Positions 41,318 to 49,877 of a DNA stretch of 64,000 bases are shown piece by piece. The position numbers and the translations under genes were made by a program. The DNA is from Mesorhizobium sp. Root102 (GTDB taxonomy: Bacteria; Pseudomonadota; Alphaproteobacteria; Rhizobiales; Rhizobiaceae). The notes beneath the pieces were generated by a model. The model was not told the origin of the DNA, did not search any database, and saw nothing but the letters and a program-made list of their open reading frames with translations. The DNA lies in contig NZ_LMCP01000016.1 in NCBI RefSeq assembly GCF_001425625.1, forward strand, positions 12-64,011, read 5' to 3'. Position 1 is the first letter of the stretch. Each line of letters starts with the position of its first letter.

Positions 41318-42066
41318 GGCGAGAAACGCATGTGCTGGTGGTCGGCGGTTCGGACTCCAGTGGCGGGGCCGGAATAGCACGCGATATCGAGACAATCGCG
41401 TCAATTGGTGCACGAACCTGCCTGGCCGTCACCGCGCTGACGGTGCAGACGCACGAAGCTGTCATGCAAATCCATCATTCGCCACCAAGCCTGGTGGCCG
41501 ATCAGATGCGTGCCGCGCTAAAGGCAAACGAGGTAGCGGCCATCAAGATCGGCATGCTGGCCAAGGCCGAGATCGTCGCTGCCGTTGCCGCCGTGCTGCG
41601 CGAAAATCCGCAGGTGCCGGCAGTACTTGACCCGGTGCTGGCGTCGACGTCAGGTCGGGCACTCCTGGAAGCAGGCGCCATCGCCGTCATGAAGCGCAAT
41701 CTGATGCCGCTTTGCCGTCTCGTCACACCCAATCTCATTGAGCTGGCGCTCCTTGTTGGCTCGGAACCGGCGGTCGATGAGGACAGCGCGGTCAGGCAGG
41801 GCCGGGAATTGCTGGCAGCCGGCGCGCGGGCTCTGCTTATCAAGGGTGGCCATGCGTCGGGAGCCCGGTCGACCGATATCCTGTTGTGCTCCGATCACGA
41901 ACCAGTCCGCTTCGACGCACCCCGCCTTGCCACATCGATGCGCGGGACCGGATGCATGCTGGCCAGCGCGATCGCGGCGCATCTGGCGAAGGCGAGCCCA
42001 CTCGAAGACAGCGTGCGCAAAGGCAAGCGGTTTGTTTTCGAGAAGCTTCAGCAGGACTCCCGTTGA
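41308..42066 (+). CDS. thiD: Hydroxymethylpyrimidine/phosphomethylpyrimidine kinase
   Basis: About 252 residues, ribokinase fold. It shows VLVVGGSDSSGGAGIARDIETIASIG at the N-terminus, KIGMLAKAEIV, VLDPVLASTSGRALL, TPNLIELALLVG, LIKGGHASG and the anion hole/catalytic Asp equivalent region SMRGTGCMLASAIAAHLAKA. The start is either the ATG at 41308 or the one at 41287; neither has a strong ribosome binding site. It phosphorylates HMP-P to HMP-PP for ThiE and completes the operon. Confidence 0.93.
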   Translation: MALRRETHVLVVGGSDSSGGAGIARDIETIASIGARTCLAVTALTVQTHEAVMQIHHSPPSLVADQMRAALKANEVAAIKIGMLAKAEIVAAVAAVLRENPQVPAVLDPVLASTSGRALLEAGAIAVMKRNLMPLCRLVTPNLIELALLVGSEPAVDEDSAVRQGRELLAAGARALLIKGGHASGARSTDILLCSDHEPVRFDAPRLATSMRGTGCMLASAIAAHLAKASPLEDSVRKGKRFVFEKLQQDSR

Positions 42067-42200
42067 CGCTTGGCCTTCTAGTCCCATTGTTCGCGCCTGG
42101 CGGGAACTCAGTGAGTTCGGTTCCGACCCTGCTGAGACTTTCTTGCGCCAGCGCTATACAAGCTGGCACTAGAGACCGGTAGCGGGTCCGGGAGGGCGAT

Positions 42201-42446
42201 TTGGAAACATTTCAGAAATTGGAAGTGCTCCTCGATACGCCAGGTTTGAATGCTGTCGAGGAGGCCAGTGCGCTTCTGCATCCTCTCAGGGAAACGGGTG
42301 GGCCGAGGGCCGAGGCCATCGACCACTTCATCCTGGATTTCATGACACTGATCTTTGTCGTGGAAGCCGGTTTTGAACACTTTTGCCCGGCAGCTCGGAA
42401 GCTTGCTCGAACGAGGCTGGCATTGATCAAGATGCTGAGGCGCTAA
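42201..42446 (+). CDS. Hypothetical small protein
   Basis: 81 residues, not recognised. It starts with TTG preceded by an excellent ribosome binding site (GGGAGGG, four to five bases spacing). The protein is mostly helical (METFQKLEVLLDTPGLNAVEEASALLHPLRE) with a mildly hydrophobic middle (FILDFMTLIFVVEAGF) and a basic C-terminus ending KMLRR. It lies 134 bases after thiD and may be carried on the thi transcript. Confidence 0.5.
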   Translation: METFQKLEVLLDTPGLNAVEEASALLHPLRETGGPRAEAIDHFILDFMTLIFVVEAGFEHFCPAARKLARTRLALIKMLRR

Positions 42447-42897
42447 GCACCGGATTACCCCTCCTTCCGAGAAACGACAGGGTGGCAAATCTAGTGTGGA
42501 TGATCGAGCGGACGGGCAAGTGAATAGCTTCGCGCTCGTGTTAGTGCTGAGCAGACTGGCCATAGATCGGTTGGAAAACTTTCCGGCGCCATTCGGGTCA
42601 AAAAAACTACAAATGACTTGGATCATCTGGGGCGGTGAGCCGAAATCACACGTCCACGAAAGGGTGTAGCCTGTCGACCCACCATTAGCCGGAATCTCTC
42701 AGCAGGCTTGCACGCCAACAAGCACGCACGTCTGCCCAAAGCATTCCCTATTGCCAATGGTCAGGCCACGGGGCGTCTCATTCCCCGTAACAAACTCTAC
42801 ATCTCATCTTGACAGTTTAGTGGCCAACGGTACTACTCCGGCTCGGGAACCTAACGTTTGTTAGTAGCCGCAAAAGCGGCAAGGGGAGGAAATGCGC
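42447..42897 (+). promoter_or_regulatory. Intergenic region with candidate promoter of the family-5 binding protein
   Basis: About 450 bases without a gene. TTGACA at 42809-42814, a 16-base spacer and TACTAC at 42831-42836 form a plausible promoter. The sequence CAACGGTACTACT (42825-42837) recurs at 44983-44995 beyond the gene. A single TGGATCAT half-site lies near 42619, but the full compound operator is absent. Confidence 0.4.
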
Positions 42898-44481
42898 ATG
42901 TTGACTGAGTCCGAGTCTGCGAATTGTCTGGCAATTGCCGGCAAAATGAACCGACGCGAATTCATTGGCAGCGCGGCGGCAATCGGCTTAACAGCCGCCA
43001 TTGCCAATTCCATGGGTTCGAGCGCCGCGAAGGCGCAGACGCCGCAAAAGGGTGGATTCCTGCGTGCCGGCATGCAGGGTGGCGCCACTACGGACAGCCT
43101 CGATCCGGCAATCTGGACGAGCCAAGTGCCGTATTGCTTCGGACGCCAATGGGGCGAGCAACTGGTCCAGATTGATGCCGCCGGTGCAGCACAGCCGGCG
43201 TTGGCCACCGAGTGGGGCTCATCTAAAGACGCCAAGATTTGGACGTTCAAAATCCGCAAGGGTGTGCAGTTCCACAACGGCAAGGAAATGACGCCGGAGG
43301 ACGTAGTTGCCACGATCGAGCGTCACTCAGACGCCAAGTCCCAGTCAGGTGCGCTTGGCATCATGGGTGGTATCGCGAGCGTCAAGGCAGACAGCGACAC
43401 TGTCGTATTCACATTGAAGGAGCCCAATGCCGATCTGCCATTCCTGATGGACGATTACCACCTGATGATCCAGCCCAATGGCGGCAAGGACAATCCAACT
43501 GAAGGCATAGGCACCGGGCCTTACCAGATTGCGGTAAACGAGCCCGGTGTCCGGCATGGCGGCGAGAAGTTTGCCAACTATTGGCGCGATGATCGCGGCT
43601 TCGCCGATCAGATTGAAATTATTGTCATCAACGACACGACTGCCCGCACCGCTGCCTTGCAAGGCGGACAGGTCGACATAATTAACCGGGTCGAGCCAAA
43701 GATCGTCAATTTGCTCAAGCGCGTGCCAGGAGTGACCATCCACAACGTGGCCGGCAGGGGCCACTACGTCTTTATTATGCACTGCAACACGGCGCCGTTC
43801 GATAACAACGATCTGCGTTTGGCACTGAAATATGCGCTCGATCGCGAGGAAATGGTCCAGAGAATCTTGATGGGATATGGCTCGGTCGGCAACGACACGC
43901 CCATCAACAAGGCCTACCCGCTCTACACTGAACTCGAGCAACGCAAATTCGATCCCGACAAGGCGGCCTTCCACTATAAGAAATCGGGCCACAGCGGCCC
44001 GGTGCAGTTGCGCAGTTCGGATGTCGCCTTCCCGAGCGCGGTGGACGCGGCACAACTCTATCAGCAGAGCGCCGCCAAGTGCGGCATCCAGATCGAAGTC
44101 AGGCGCGAGCCCGGCGACGGCTACTGGTCCAGCGTCTGGAACAAGCAGCCATTCTGCGCCTCCTACTGGAGCGGCCGACCGACACAGGATCAGATGTTCT
44201 CCACCGCCTATTATTCCAAGGCCGACTGGAATGACACGCGCTTCTTCAATGAGAAGTTCGACAAGATGCTGTTTCAGGCTCGCGCCGAGCTCGACCACGA
44301 CAAGCGCAAGACGATCTATGCCGACATGGGGTCGATCGTGCACGACGAGGGTGGAGTTATTGTCCCGATGTTCAACGACTTCATAGATGCTATCGGTCCA
44401 AAGGTCGGCGGCTGGAAACCGAACGGCAACGAAGAACTGATGGGGGGCTACGCGCTGTCGAAGTGCTGGCTTACCGCCTGA
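42898..44481 (+). CDS. ABC transporter substrate-binding protein, family 5 (peptide/opine/nickel type)
   Basis: About 527 residues. A twin-arginine-like signal is seen (MNRREFIGSAAAIGLTAAIANSMG, cleavage near KAQ), which suggests export in folded form. The mature part has KGGFLRAGMQGGATTDSLDPA, KIRKGVQFHNGKEMTPEDVVATIERH and GTGPYQI, typical of SBP_bac_5. GGAGG lies eight bases before ATG 42898, which is preferred over ATG 42892. No permease or ATPase gene follows, so it is an orphan here; its partners may lie elsewhere. Confidence 0.9.
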   Translation: MLTESESANCLAIAGKMNRREFIGSAAAIGLTAAIANSMGSSAAKAQTPQKGGFLRAGMQGGATTDSLDPAIWTSQVPYCFGRQWGEQLVQIDAAGAAQPALATEWGSSKDAKIWTFKIRKGVQFHNGKEMTPEDVVATIERHSDAKSQSGALGIMGGIASVKADSDTVVFTLKEPNADLPFLMDDYHLMIQPNGGKDNPTEGIGTGPYQIAVNEPGVRHGGEKFANYWRDDRGFADQIEIIVINDTTARTAALQGGQVDIINRVEPKIVNLLKRVPGVTIHNVAGRGHYVFIMHCNTAPFDNNDLRLALKYALDREEMVQRILMGYGSVGNDTPINKAYPLYTELEQRKFDPDKAAFHYKKSGHSGPVQLRSSDVAFPSAVDAAQLYQQSAAKCGIQIEVRREPGDGYWSSVWNKQPFCASYWSGRPTQDQMFSTAYYSKADWNDTRFFNEKFDKMLFQARAELDHDKRKTIYADMGSIVHDEGGVIVPMFNDFIDAIGPKVGGWKPNGNEELMGGYALSKCWLTA

Positions 44482-44652
44482 CCCGGCATTTGCCTGTGAA
44501 GGGGTAGCATCAAGCAATCCCGCCGCCTCAGTCCCGCATTTTGACCGCCAAGAGACCGGGCCTTCGCCAATTCGCGTGAAAGCCCGGATCCAACAAGCCG
44601 AAGTTTACCACGAACTTGCTCGTCTCCCGCTTCTGACCGTGAAATCGCAGGC

Positions 44653-44967
44653 ATGACAACAACATATCTTCTTACGGTCCGGTGTAGACCGAGCACAGAG
44701 ATCCTCGCAGCGATCTCTTCATATCTATGTGACTGCGGATGCCGGACCATGGATTCCTCCTGGAACCACAGTGACCAGCCCTCCAAGTGTTTCATCAGAA
44801 TAGTGTTTCGGTCGGAGGCAGGAGCGACGTTTGAGCGGCTACGAGAAGGATTTGCGACACTGGTTGATCCGTTTCAAATCGAATGGGTTTTGAACAGTCG
44901 TACCAGCAGAACAAAGAAGCTCTATTCAGTGCTGACCGCGGCGATTGCCAGCGCCATGCGCATATGA
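44653..44967 (+). pseudogene. Truncated formyltetrahydrofolate deformylase (purU), ACT domain only
   Basis: 104 residues. The N-terminal 90 resemble the PurU ACT domain: YLLTVRCRPSTEILAAISSYLCDCGCRTMDSSWNHSDQPSKCFIRIVF, then LREGFATLVDPFQIEWVLNSR and TKKLYSVL. The catalytic formyltransferase domain (about 190 residues) is missing; the frame loses similarity after about residue 92 and stops. Intact PurU releases formate from 10-formyl-THF and is often encoded next to demethylating flavoproteins such as the one at 51.8-54.3 kb. It is probably a decayed remnant. Confidence 0.7.
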
Positions 44968-45063
44968 AACCAACCTTCATCGCAACGGTACTACTTCCCG
45001 TTGGACGCGCCAACGGATCGAAATGACGGTCAAACTTCCGAGGAATAGCCTGTCAGCCGCATC

Positions 45064-45678
45064 TCAGATCATTGGAGGAGTGCATGCACATACGACGACG
45101 GCGATCTCGTCTCCGATGTTTCTAAGCTTGTACGGTTCACCGCTGAGGACTTGAAATCCGCCCTCCGGCCCGATGCGGCGGGTTAGGCCTCCAGCTTCCA
45201 CCTCAACGATGCCCTGGATTACCACGGCTGCCGTCTCGCCCTCGTGAATGATCGGCTCTTCTCCAGTTCCGGCCCCTGGGTGGTAGTGTTCGAAAAACAT
45301 CTGCAGCCGCTTGTCGCGGCGTTCCGCAGCCAACATGCGGATATCCGTTTCACCGCGGGAGACGACCGTGAACTCCTGGGCTTCGGCGAATACCACGTTT
45401 GTCTGCGAGGTCGGCAAAGCAAAAAAGTCTGCCAAAGTCACGGGGAAAGCCTGAAGAATGCGATGCAGAGAAACCAGCGACGGCGCATGCGCTTCCTGTT
45501 CGATAAGCGATATTGTGGCGTGCGTCACGCCAGATCGCTTGGCCAGCTCGCGTTGGGAAATGCCCGCGGCTTCTCTGAGAACTTTTAGGCGTTCTCCCAC
45601 AGCCAGATCGGCCGCCTCGTCAGTCTGCTTTGCCCGTCGCCGATCGCGAACTCCGTCCAATAACTGTCTTTGTGCCAA
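45064..45678 (-). CDS. XRE-cupin family transcriptional regulator (PuuR-like)
   Basis: 204 residues. An N-terminal XRE helix-turn-helix (VGERLKVLREAAGISQRELAKRSGVTHATISLIEQEAHAPSLVSL, about residues 27-72) is fused to a C-terminal cupin (about 120-200; MFFEHYHPGAGTG, EGETAAVVIQGIVEVE). Family knowledge: such regulators control amine, polyamine or amino-acid catabolism. The start codon is TTG and not firm. It is divergent from the NCS1 permease operon, which is its likely target. Confidence 0.88.
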   Translation of the reverse strand: MAQRQLLDGVRDRRRAKQTDEAADLAVGERLKVLREAAGISQRELAKRSGVTHATISLIEQEAHAPSLVSLHRILQAFPVTLADFFALPTSQTNVVFAEAQEFTVVSRGETDIRMLAAERRDKRLQMFFEHYHPGAGTGEEPIIHEGETAAVVIQGIVEVEAGGLTRRIGPEGGFQVLSGEPYKLRNIGDEIAVVVCACTPPMI

Positions 45679-45760
45679 GTCTCATGCTCCACAACGAACC
45701 ATACCGGAGGGATGCAACGCGAGCAGAAGCGCGTCAAGCTGCGAGAAAAGCCACTTGCCT

Positions 45761-45825
45761 GTTAAATAAATTATGCCAATATGGATTTAATATTTGACAC
45801 GCATAGGTCCGGCACGGCCGACAAT
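45761..45825. promoter_or_regulatory. AT-rich divergent control region between the XRE-cupin gene and the permease operon
   Basis: An AT-rich stretch (45761-45795) contains CCAATATGG, a near-palindrome, between imperfect inverted AT arms. TTGACA at 45794-45799 could serve the permease operon, though its -10 is weak and wide-spaced. TAATTTATT on the minus strand could be the -10 of the regulator gene. This is a plausible binding site for the XRE-cupin protein. Confidence 0.35.
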
Positions 45826-45916
45826 GGCAGCGCCGGCACGCCTCTAGAGGGGCATTGCCTCTTCCAAAGAGCACCGAAAGAGTACTGACCAAAAACGATA
45901 ACGGAGGGGAATACGT

Positions 45917-46078
45917 ATGCGATCCGAAACGCTTGAGCCCGAGCTTGAAAGACGCCTGGCCGCTATCGAGGCGCAGGATGGCCTGGCCGCCGATTTTGAT
46001 TTGATGGCCTGGATTGCACTGCTTGCTTTCGGTGTGGTGCTACCTGCCATCGTGCTGCTGCTGGGAGGCTTGGCATGA
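45917..46078 (+). CDS. Small single-span membrane protein encoded just before the NCS1 permease
   Basis: 53 residues. An acidic N-terminal helix (MRSETLEPELERRLAAIEAQ) is followed by one transmembrane segment (MAWIALLAFGVVLPAIVLLLGG). ATG at 45917 follows GGAGGGGA about seven bases upstream. The stop overlaps the permease start (ATGA), a strong sign of translation and coupling. The function is unknown; small proteins of this form can be accessory subunits or stabilisers of the adjacent transporter (inference). Confidence 0.8.
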   Translation: MRSETLEPELERRLAAIEAQDGLAADFDLMAWIALLAFGVVLPAIVLLLGGLA

Positions 46079-47478
46079 CAAAGGTCGTTTCGGATGATTT
46101 CCTCGTTGAGGCCGACAAGAGCGCTTGGCCACTTTTGCCAGCCGAGCGAAACTGGGGAGGGTGGCGGTTGGGCATTTCTCTCGCCACCGCCGCTGCTGCC
46201 ACCTGGTGCTACATTATCGGCGAGTATGTCGGTTATTACCTGGGTTTCTGGAAAGGCTTTGCCACACTTTTCGCCGGAAGTATGATCGGCATGCTCATTG
46301 TTGCTCTTGCGGCAGTTCCAGTCTGTATCCGTTTCGGTGTCGATTCAATTGCCTCGGCAAAACCCCAATTCGGAACCGCTGGATGGATTATCCCGGCGGT
46401 CTTGCAATTCATATCAATTGTCGGCTGGAACTCTCTACTGCTGATATTTTTTGGCAGGTCGACCACACAACTGTTTTACGCTCTTGGCTGGATCAGCGAA
46501 GGCTCAGGCGCAGTGTTAGTGCCAATCACCGTTCTGATAGCCGTCTCTCTCACATTCTTTTTTCTGTTGAAAGGTTCGGCTGGCGTCGATCGCGTCGCCA
46601 AGGTCCTGGTGGCGCACGTGTTTGTCGGGTTTTGGATGCTCTACGTGCTGTTGACCCACGAGTGGGATAAACTCAATTCAGCCTTGCCGGCTTACGCGAA
46701 TGCCGACTCTCAATGGAACTACGTAACTGGGATCGAAATTGGCATCGTTTCGCTGTTGTCTTGGTGGCCCTATATCGGCGCCATGGTGCGGATGGCCCCC
46801 AATGGGCGCACTGCCGCTCTTCCGATCATGCTGGGCATGGGTATGCCGGTCCCGCTTCTGTGCGCGATCGGAATAGCGGGCATTTTGGTTCTCCAGGTTT
46901 CTGATCCCGCCCAGTGGTTGAGAACAATCGGCGGACCGGTTTACGGAGTCGTTGCCTTGGTCTTCGTCGCGGCGGCAAATCTTGGAACCGCGGTCGCCGG
47001 CGTCTACGCATCCTCCATAGGGCTTCGCCATATTCCCATCTTGTCTAGATCGCCATGGCCGGTGCTACTTGTCATCTCCCTGGCGCCTGTCGCGGTCGTG
47101 GGGCTGACAATACCTGAAATGTTTTTTGCGAACTTCGGAACTTTCCTAGCGTTTATCGGTCTCGGATTTGCTCCTCTTTGTGGCATCCAAATTGTGGATT
47201 ACTATTTTATCCGACGCGGGCGTGTAACTGTTCGTGGCCTTTTCGAGACTGGTCCCAACGCTGCATATCGATACTGGGGCGGTTTCAATCCGGCTGCGAT
47301 TATCGCAATGGTGGGCGGCTTCGTAACCTACAACTATATTCTCAATCCAATCACTTACCAAAGTCGCTTTCCTTATGAATATCTGACGGCGTCGCTTCCC
47401 ACGGCAATCGTAAGCGGCGGCGTGTACTGGCTCCTGACGGTGTTTTTCGTACGCCCAGCGGGAAAGGGAGGATATTGA
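46075..47478 (+). CDS. NCS1 family permease (purine-cytosine permease-like)
   Basis: 467 residues with about 12 hydrophobic segments. Family marks are the N-terminal AERNWGGWRLGISLATAAAATWCYIIGEYVG, FGVDSIASAKPQFG near residue 85, and VDYYFIRRGRVTVRGLF with GGFNPAAIIAMVGGFVTYNYI near the end. Family knowledge: NCS1 carriers import nucleobases, allantoin, hydantoins, thiamine precursors or related compounds with H+ or Na+. The substrate cannot be read. It is coupled to the upstream 53-residue membrane protein and divergent from an XRE-cupin regulator. Confidence 0.9.
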   Translation: MTKVVSDDFLVEADKSAWPLLPAERNWGGWRLGISLATAAAATWCYIIGEYVGYYLGFWKGFATLFAGSMIGMLIVALAAVPVCIRFGVDSIASAKPQFGTAGWIIPAVLQFISIVGWNSLLLIFFGRSTTQLFYALGWISEGSGAVLVPITVLIAVSLTFFFLLKGSAGVDRVAKVLVAHVFVGFWMLYVLLTHEWDKLNSALPAYANADSQWNYVTGIEIGIVSLLSWWPYIGAMVRMAPNGRTAALPIMLGMGMPVPLLCAIGIAGILVLQVSDPAQWLRTIGGPVYGVVALVFVAAANLGTAVAGVYASSIGLRHIPILSRSPWPVLLVISLAPVAVVGLTIPEMFFANFGTFLAFIGLGFAPLCGIQIVDYYFIRRGRVTVRGLFETGPNAAYRYWGGFNPAAIIAMVGGFVTYNYILNPITYQSRFPYEYLTASLPTAIVSGGVYWLLTVFFVRPAGKGGY

Positions 47479-47506
47479 TCTGTTCGTCAAGCTGGCGGGG
47501 GCATCG

Positions 47507-47722
47507 ATGTCCCCGCCACAAGATGCTGCCTTATCGAGGGACCACTTGGTCGACTTTCTCAACTATAGTGAGGCGCGAGACAAGCTGCTGGAGCAAATGC
47601 GTTCCGAGATTGTTGAATTGCTCGCCTATGCGCAAATGCTGGGCCGACGGTCGGCGGCCAGTAAAGAATCGCGACATTCCATCCGCGGATCAGGAACGGG
47701 GTTGCCCAACCACCGCCGATGA
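47507..47722 (+). CDS. Hypothetical small protein downstream of the NCS1 permease
   Basis: 71 residues, not recognised. The middle is a strongly helical, charged segment (HLVDFLNYSEARDKLLEQMRSEIVELLAYAQMLG). The reading frame is open upstream to the permease stop, so the start is uncertain; ATG 47507 is used. It may be the third gene of the permease operon or a fragment of a longer gene, because the last 20 residues look random. It is convergent with the acyl-CoA synthetase gene. Confidence 0.35.
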   Translation: MSPPQDAALSRDHLVDFLNYSEARDKLLEQMRSEIVELLAYAQMLGRRSAASKESRHSIRGSGTGLPNHRR

Positions 47723-47745
47723 CACAGCCGCCGACAAAGCTACCT

Positions 47746-49875
47746 TCATGACCGGCTATCCAGTGTCGAAGCGGGTACAATGAGCCCGTCGACAGCAAGA
47801 GCCCCACAGGGAGAGACGACGACCGGATTGACGTCTGCTTCTCTCAATGTGCCGCCCAGTGCCGCGCACATGACTGAGAAATGAGAGAGAGCCTTTGCAG
47901 CCGCCATCTTGTCGGCGGGTGCGGCGCCACGCACCCCGGCAAGCAAACGCTTGATGGGCAGCCGATTAATGAGGTCCAGTGCACGGCTTAGGCCGAATGG
48001 AGCCAGCGCAAACTGCTGCCCGCCGAAATGTTCAACCAGGATGCCGCCAGCCGATACCATAACCAGTGGCCCGAAGTCTGGGTCCTGGATGCAACCAAAG
48101 GCTAGCTCGACACCCTGCGGGGCCATAGCCTGGACGATCACACGCGGTCCCAGAGATGTCGCCAGGCGCTCATAGGCCTGTGCGAGTTCGTGTCCGTCCC
48201 GTATGTTGAGCAGAACGCCGCCGACGTCGCTCTTGTGGTCGACACCATTGGCTGCGGTTTTCAGGGCAACCGGGTAGCCTAACCGTTCTGCAGCTGCAGC
48301 CAGCCCAGCCGGTTTTTCGTGGACTTCGTTACCTATTACCGGAACGCCAAAGCTGGACAAGAGCGCCAAAGCCTCATATTCGTCCAGGGGTTTTCCGACC
48401 GATAGACGCTGTCTCCATGAAGCGACGTTACCGCTGGGAATCTGCATTCCTGGCTCGGCAGCTAGGTTGGGGCGTTCGGACCAGGCTTGAAGCTTCGAGA
48501 TGGCATTCAGCGTCTCGCTAATACCGTTGACGCAGGGGATTCCACGGTCAATCAATCTCTCTCCGAGTTGGAAGTTGTTCGCGCGGCTGAAGCTTGAATA
48601 GAAGAAGCACGGTTTGCCGGTACGCTGTGGCAGATCAAGCGCAAGGTTCAGCAGTCGGTCTTCATAGACGTAGTCGTCTCTAAGGTCTGCCTCAAGTCCG
48701 ATCATGGACACCTCCTCGGCGCTCGACAGGACCTCGATGGCGTCTTCGAATGGCTTGCTGAAGTTTTCAGTCAGGTCCGCCGCGCAGTCCAAAGGATTCG
48801 AAGGCTCAAGTTGTGATGGTAGGATCCCGCGCAGGCTTCGAATGGTCCGATCCGAGAACCGCGCCAGCCTTGCATCTGTTTCGGCCGCAAGGTCCATGGC
48901 GAGTTCGCGAAGGCCGCCGGAGTCGGTGATGAGCGCGGCGCCCCCCTCGCCTGGCAATCGGCCCGTCGAACATAACGAGGCGATGTTCATTAGTTCGTCG
49001 ATGGATTGTACACAGATTGCCCCCGTGTCCTCGAATACGGCCTCGTAGGCGGTCTTTGAACCGGCCAAGGCTCCGGTGTGTGAGCGCGCCATGCGTGCGC
49101 CTTCCTCAGATCGACCCACCTTGCACACGACCACCGGGATTCCGCGCTCGCGCGCGCGTCTGAGGCTGGCCCGAAAGCCAGCAGGGTTGCGGGCAGTTTC
49201 CATGAAAACTGCGATAACTTTCGTGCTTTCTCGGGTGGCGGCGCAGTCGATGTACTCGTCGATTGTCGCCCCGATCTCTTGGCCCGGTGATACCAGTAGG
49301 TCGAACCGATATCGCGGATCGTTCATCGCGAGCGTCGTGAAAACCGACCCGGAATGGGCGATCAGCGTGATCCCACCAGGCTTGAGATGTGCAGCCCCGT
49401 AGAAGCTGGCAACACAACCCGACCGTACGTTAATGAGCCCCATACCCGCGCCGCCGCACACGGGGATCCTGTGCTCGTCAGCAATTTCACGAAGCCTGGC
49501 CAACAACGATATTCCGCTCGCTGTTTCACCGAAACAGGCGTCGAAGATAACCGCCGACTTGGCGCCTGCATCGATAGCGTCGAGCAGCAACTGTTCAAGA
49601 TTGCGGCCCCCGACGCCGAGTACCGCCAGGTCAGGCGCTTCATCCAAATCAGCGAAGTGCTTGCGGCAACGCCGGCCCAGGACGGCATCGCGCCTTGGAT
49701 TAATGAAGTGGATCCGGCCAGCGTAGGCGGTGCTAGTGACGGCTTGCGCAAGTCGACGGCCAAAGGATCCGTCGCGTTCAGAGACGCCAGCCACAGCGAT
49801 GGAACAGGCATCGACCATAGGCAGTAGTCGATGACGCACGCTAAACGGGACGTCCGGGAGACCGATAGCAACCAC
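47746..49875 (-). CDS. NDP-forming acyl-CoA synthetase (CoA-binding plus ATP-grasp)
   Basis: 709 residues, one fused chain. It has an N-terminal CoA-binding domain (IAVAGVSERDGSFGRRLAQ), succinyl-CoA-ligase-like domains with the probable phospho-His in RSHTGALAGSKTAYEAVF (about residue 265), and a C-terminal ATP-grasp domain from about 490 (LSSFGVPVIGNEVHEKPAGLAAAAERLGYPVALK, DHKSDVGGV). Family knowledge: reversible acid + CoA + NTP to acyl-CoA. It starts with GTG two bases beyond the stop of the CaiD-like gene, so the two work together. Confidence 0.9.
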   Translation of the reverse strand: MVAIGLPDVPFSVRHRLLPMVDACSIAVAGVSERDGSFGRRLAQAVTSTAYAGRIHFINPRRDAVLGRRCRKHFADLDEAPDLAVLGVGGRNLEQLLLDAIDAGAKSAVIFDACFGETASGISLLARLREIADEHRIPVCGGAGMGLINVRSGCVASFYGAAHLKPGGITLIAHSGSVFTTLAMNDPRYRFDLLVSPGQEIGATIDEYIDCAATRESTKVIAVFMETARNPAGFRASLRRARERGIPVVVCKVGRSEEGARMARSHTGALAGSKTAYEAVFEDTGAICVQSIDELMNIASLCSTGRLPGEGGAALITDSGGLRELAMDLAAETDARLARFSDRTIRSLRGILPSQLEPSNPLDCAADLTENFSKPFEDAIEVLSSAEEVSMIGLEADLRDDYVYEDRLLNLALDLPQRTGKPCFFYSSFSRANNFQLGERLIDRGIPCVNGISETLNAISKLQAWSERPNLAAEPGMQIPSGNVASWRQRLSVGKPLDEYEALALLSSFGVPVIGNEVHEKPAGLAAAAERLGYPVALKTAANGVDHKSDVGGVLLNIRDGHELAQAYERLATSLGPRVIVQAMAPQGVELAFGCIQDPDFGPLVMVSAGGILVEHFGGQQFALAPFGLSRALDLINRLPIKRLLAGVRGAAPADKMAAAKALSHFSVMCAALGGTLREADVNPVVVSPCGALAVDGLIVPASTLDSRS

Positions 49876-49877
49876 GC

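Noticed and set aside
42619..42626. Single TGGATCAT before the family-5 binding protein
   Set aside because: The palindrome, TTGACA and fixed spacing of the compound promoter are absent, so it is not a fourth copy.
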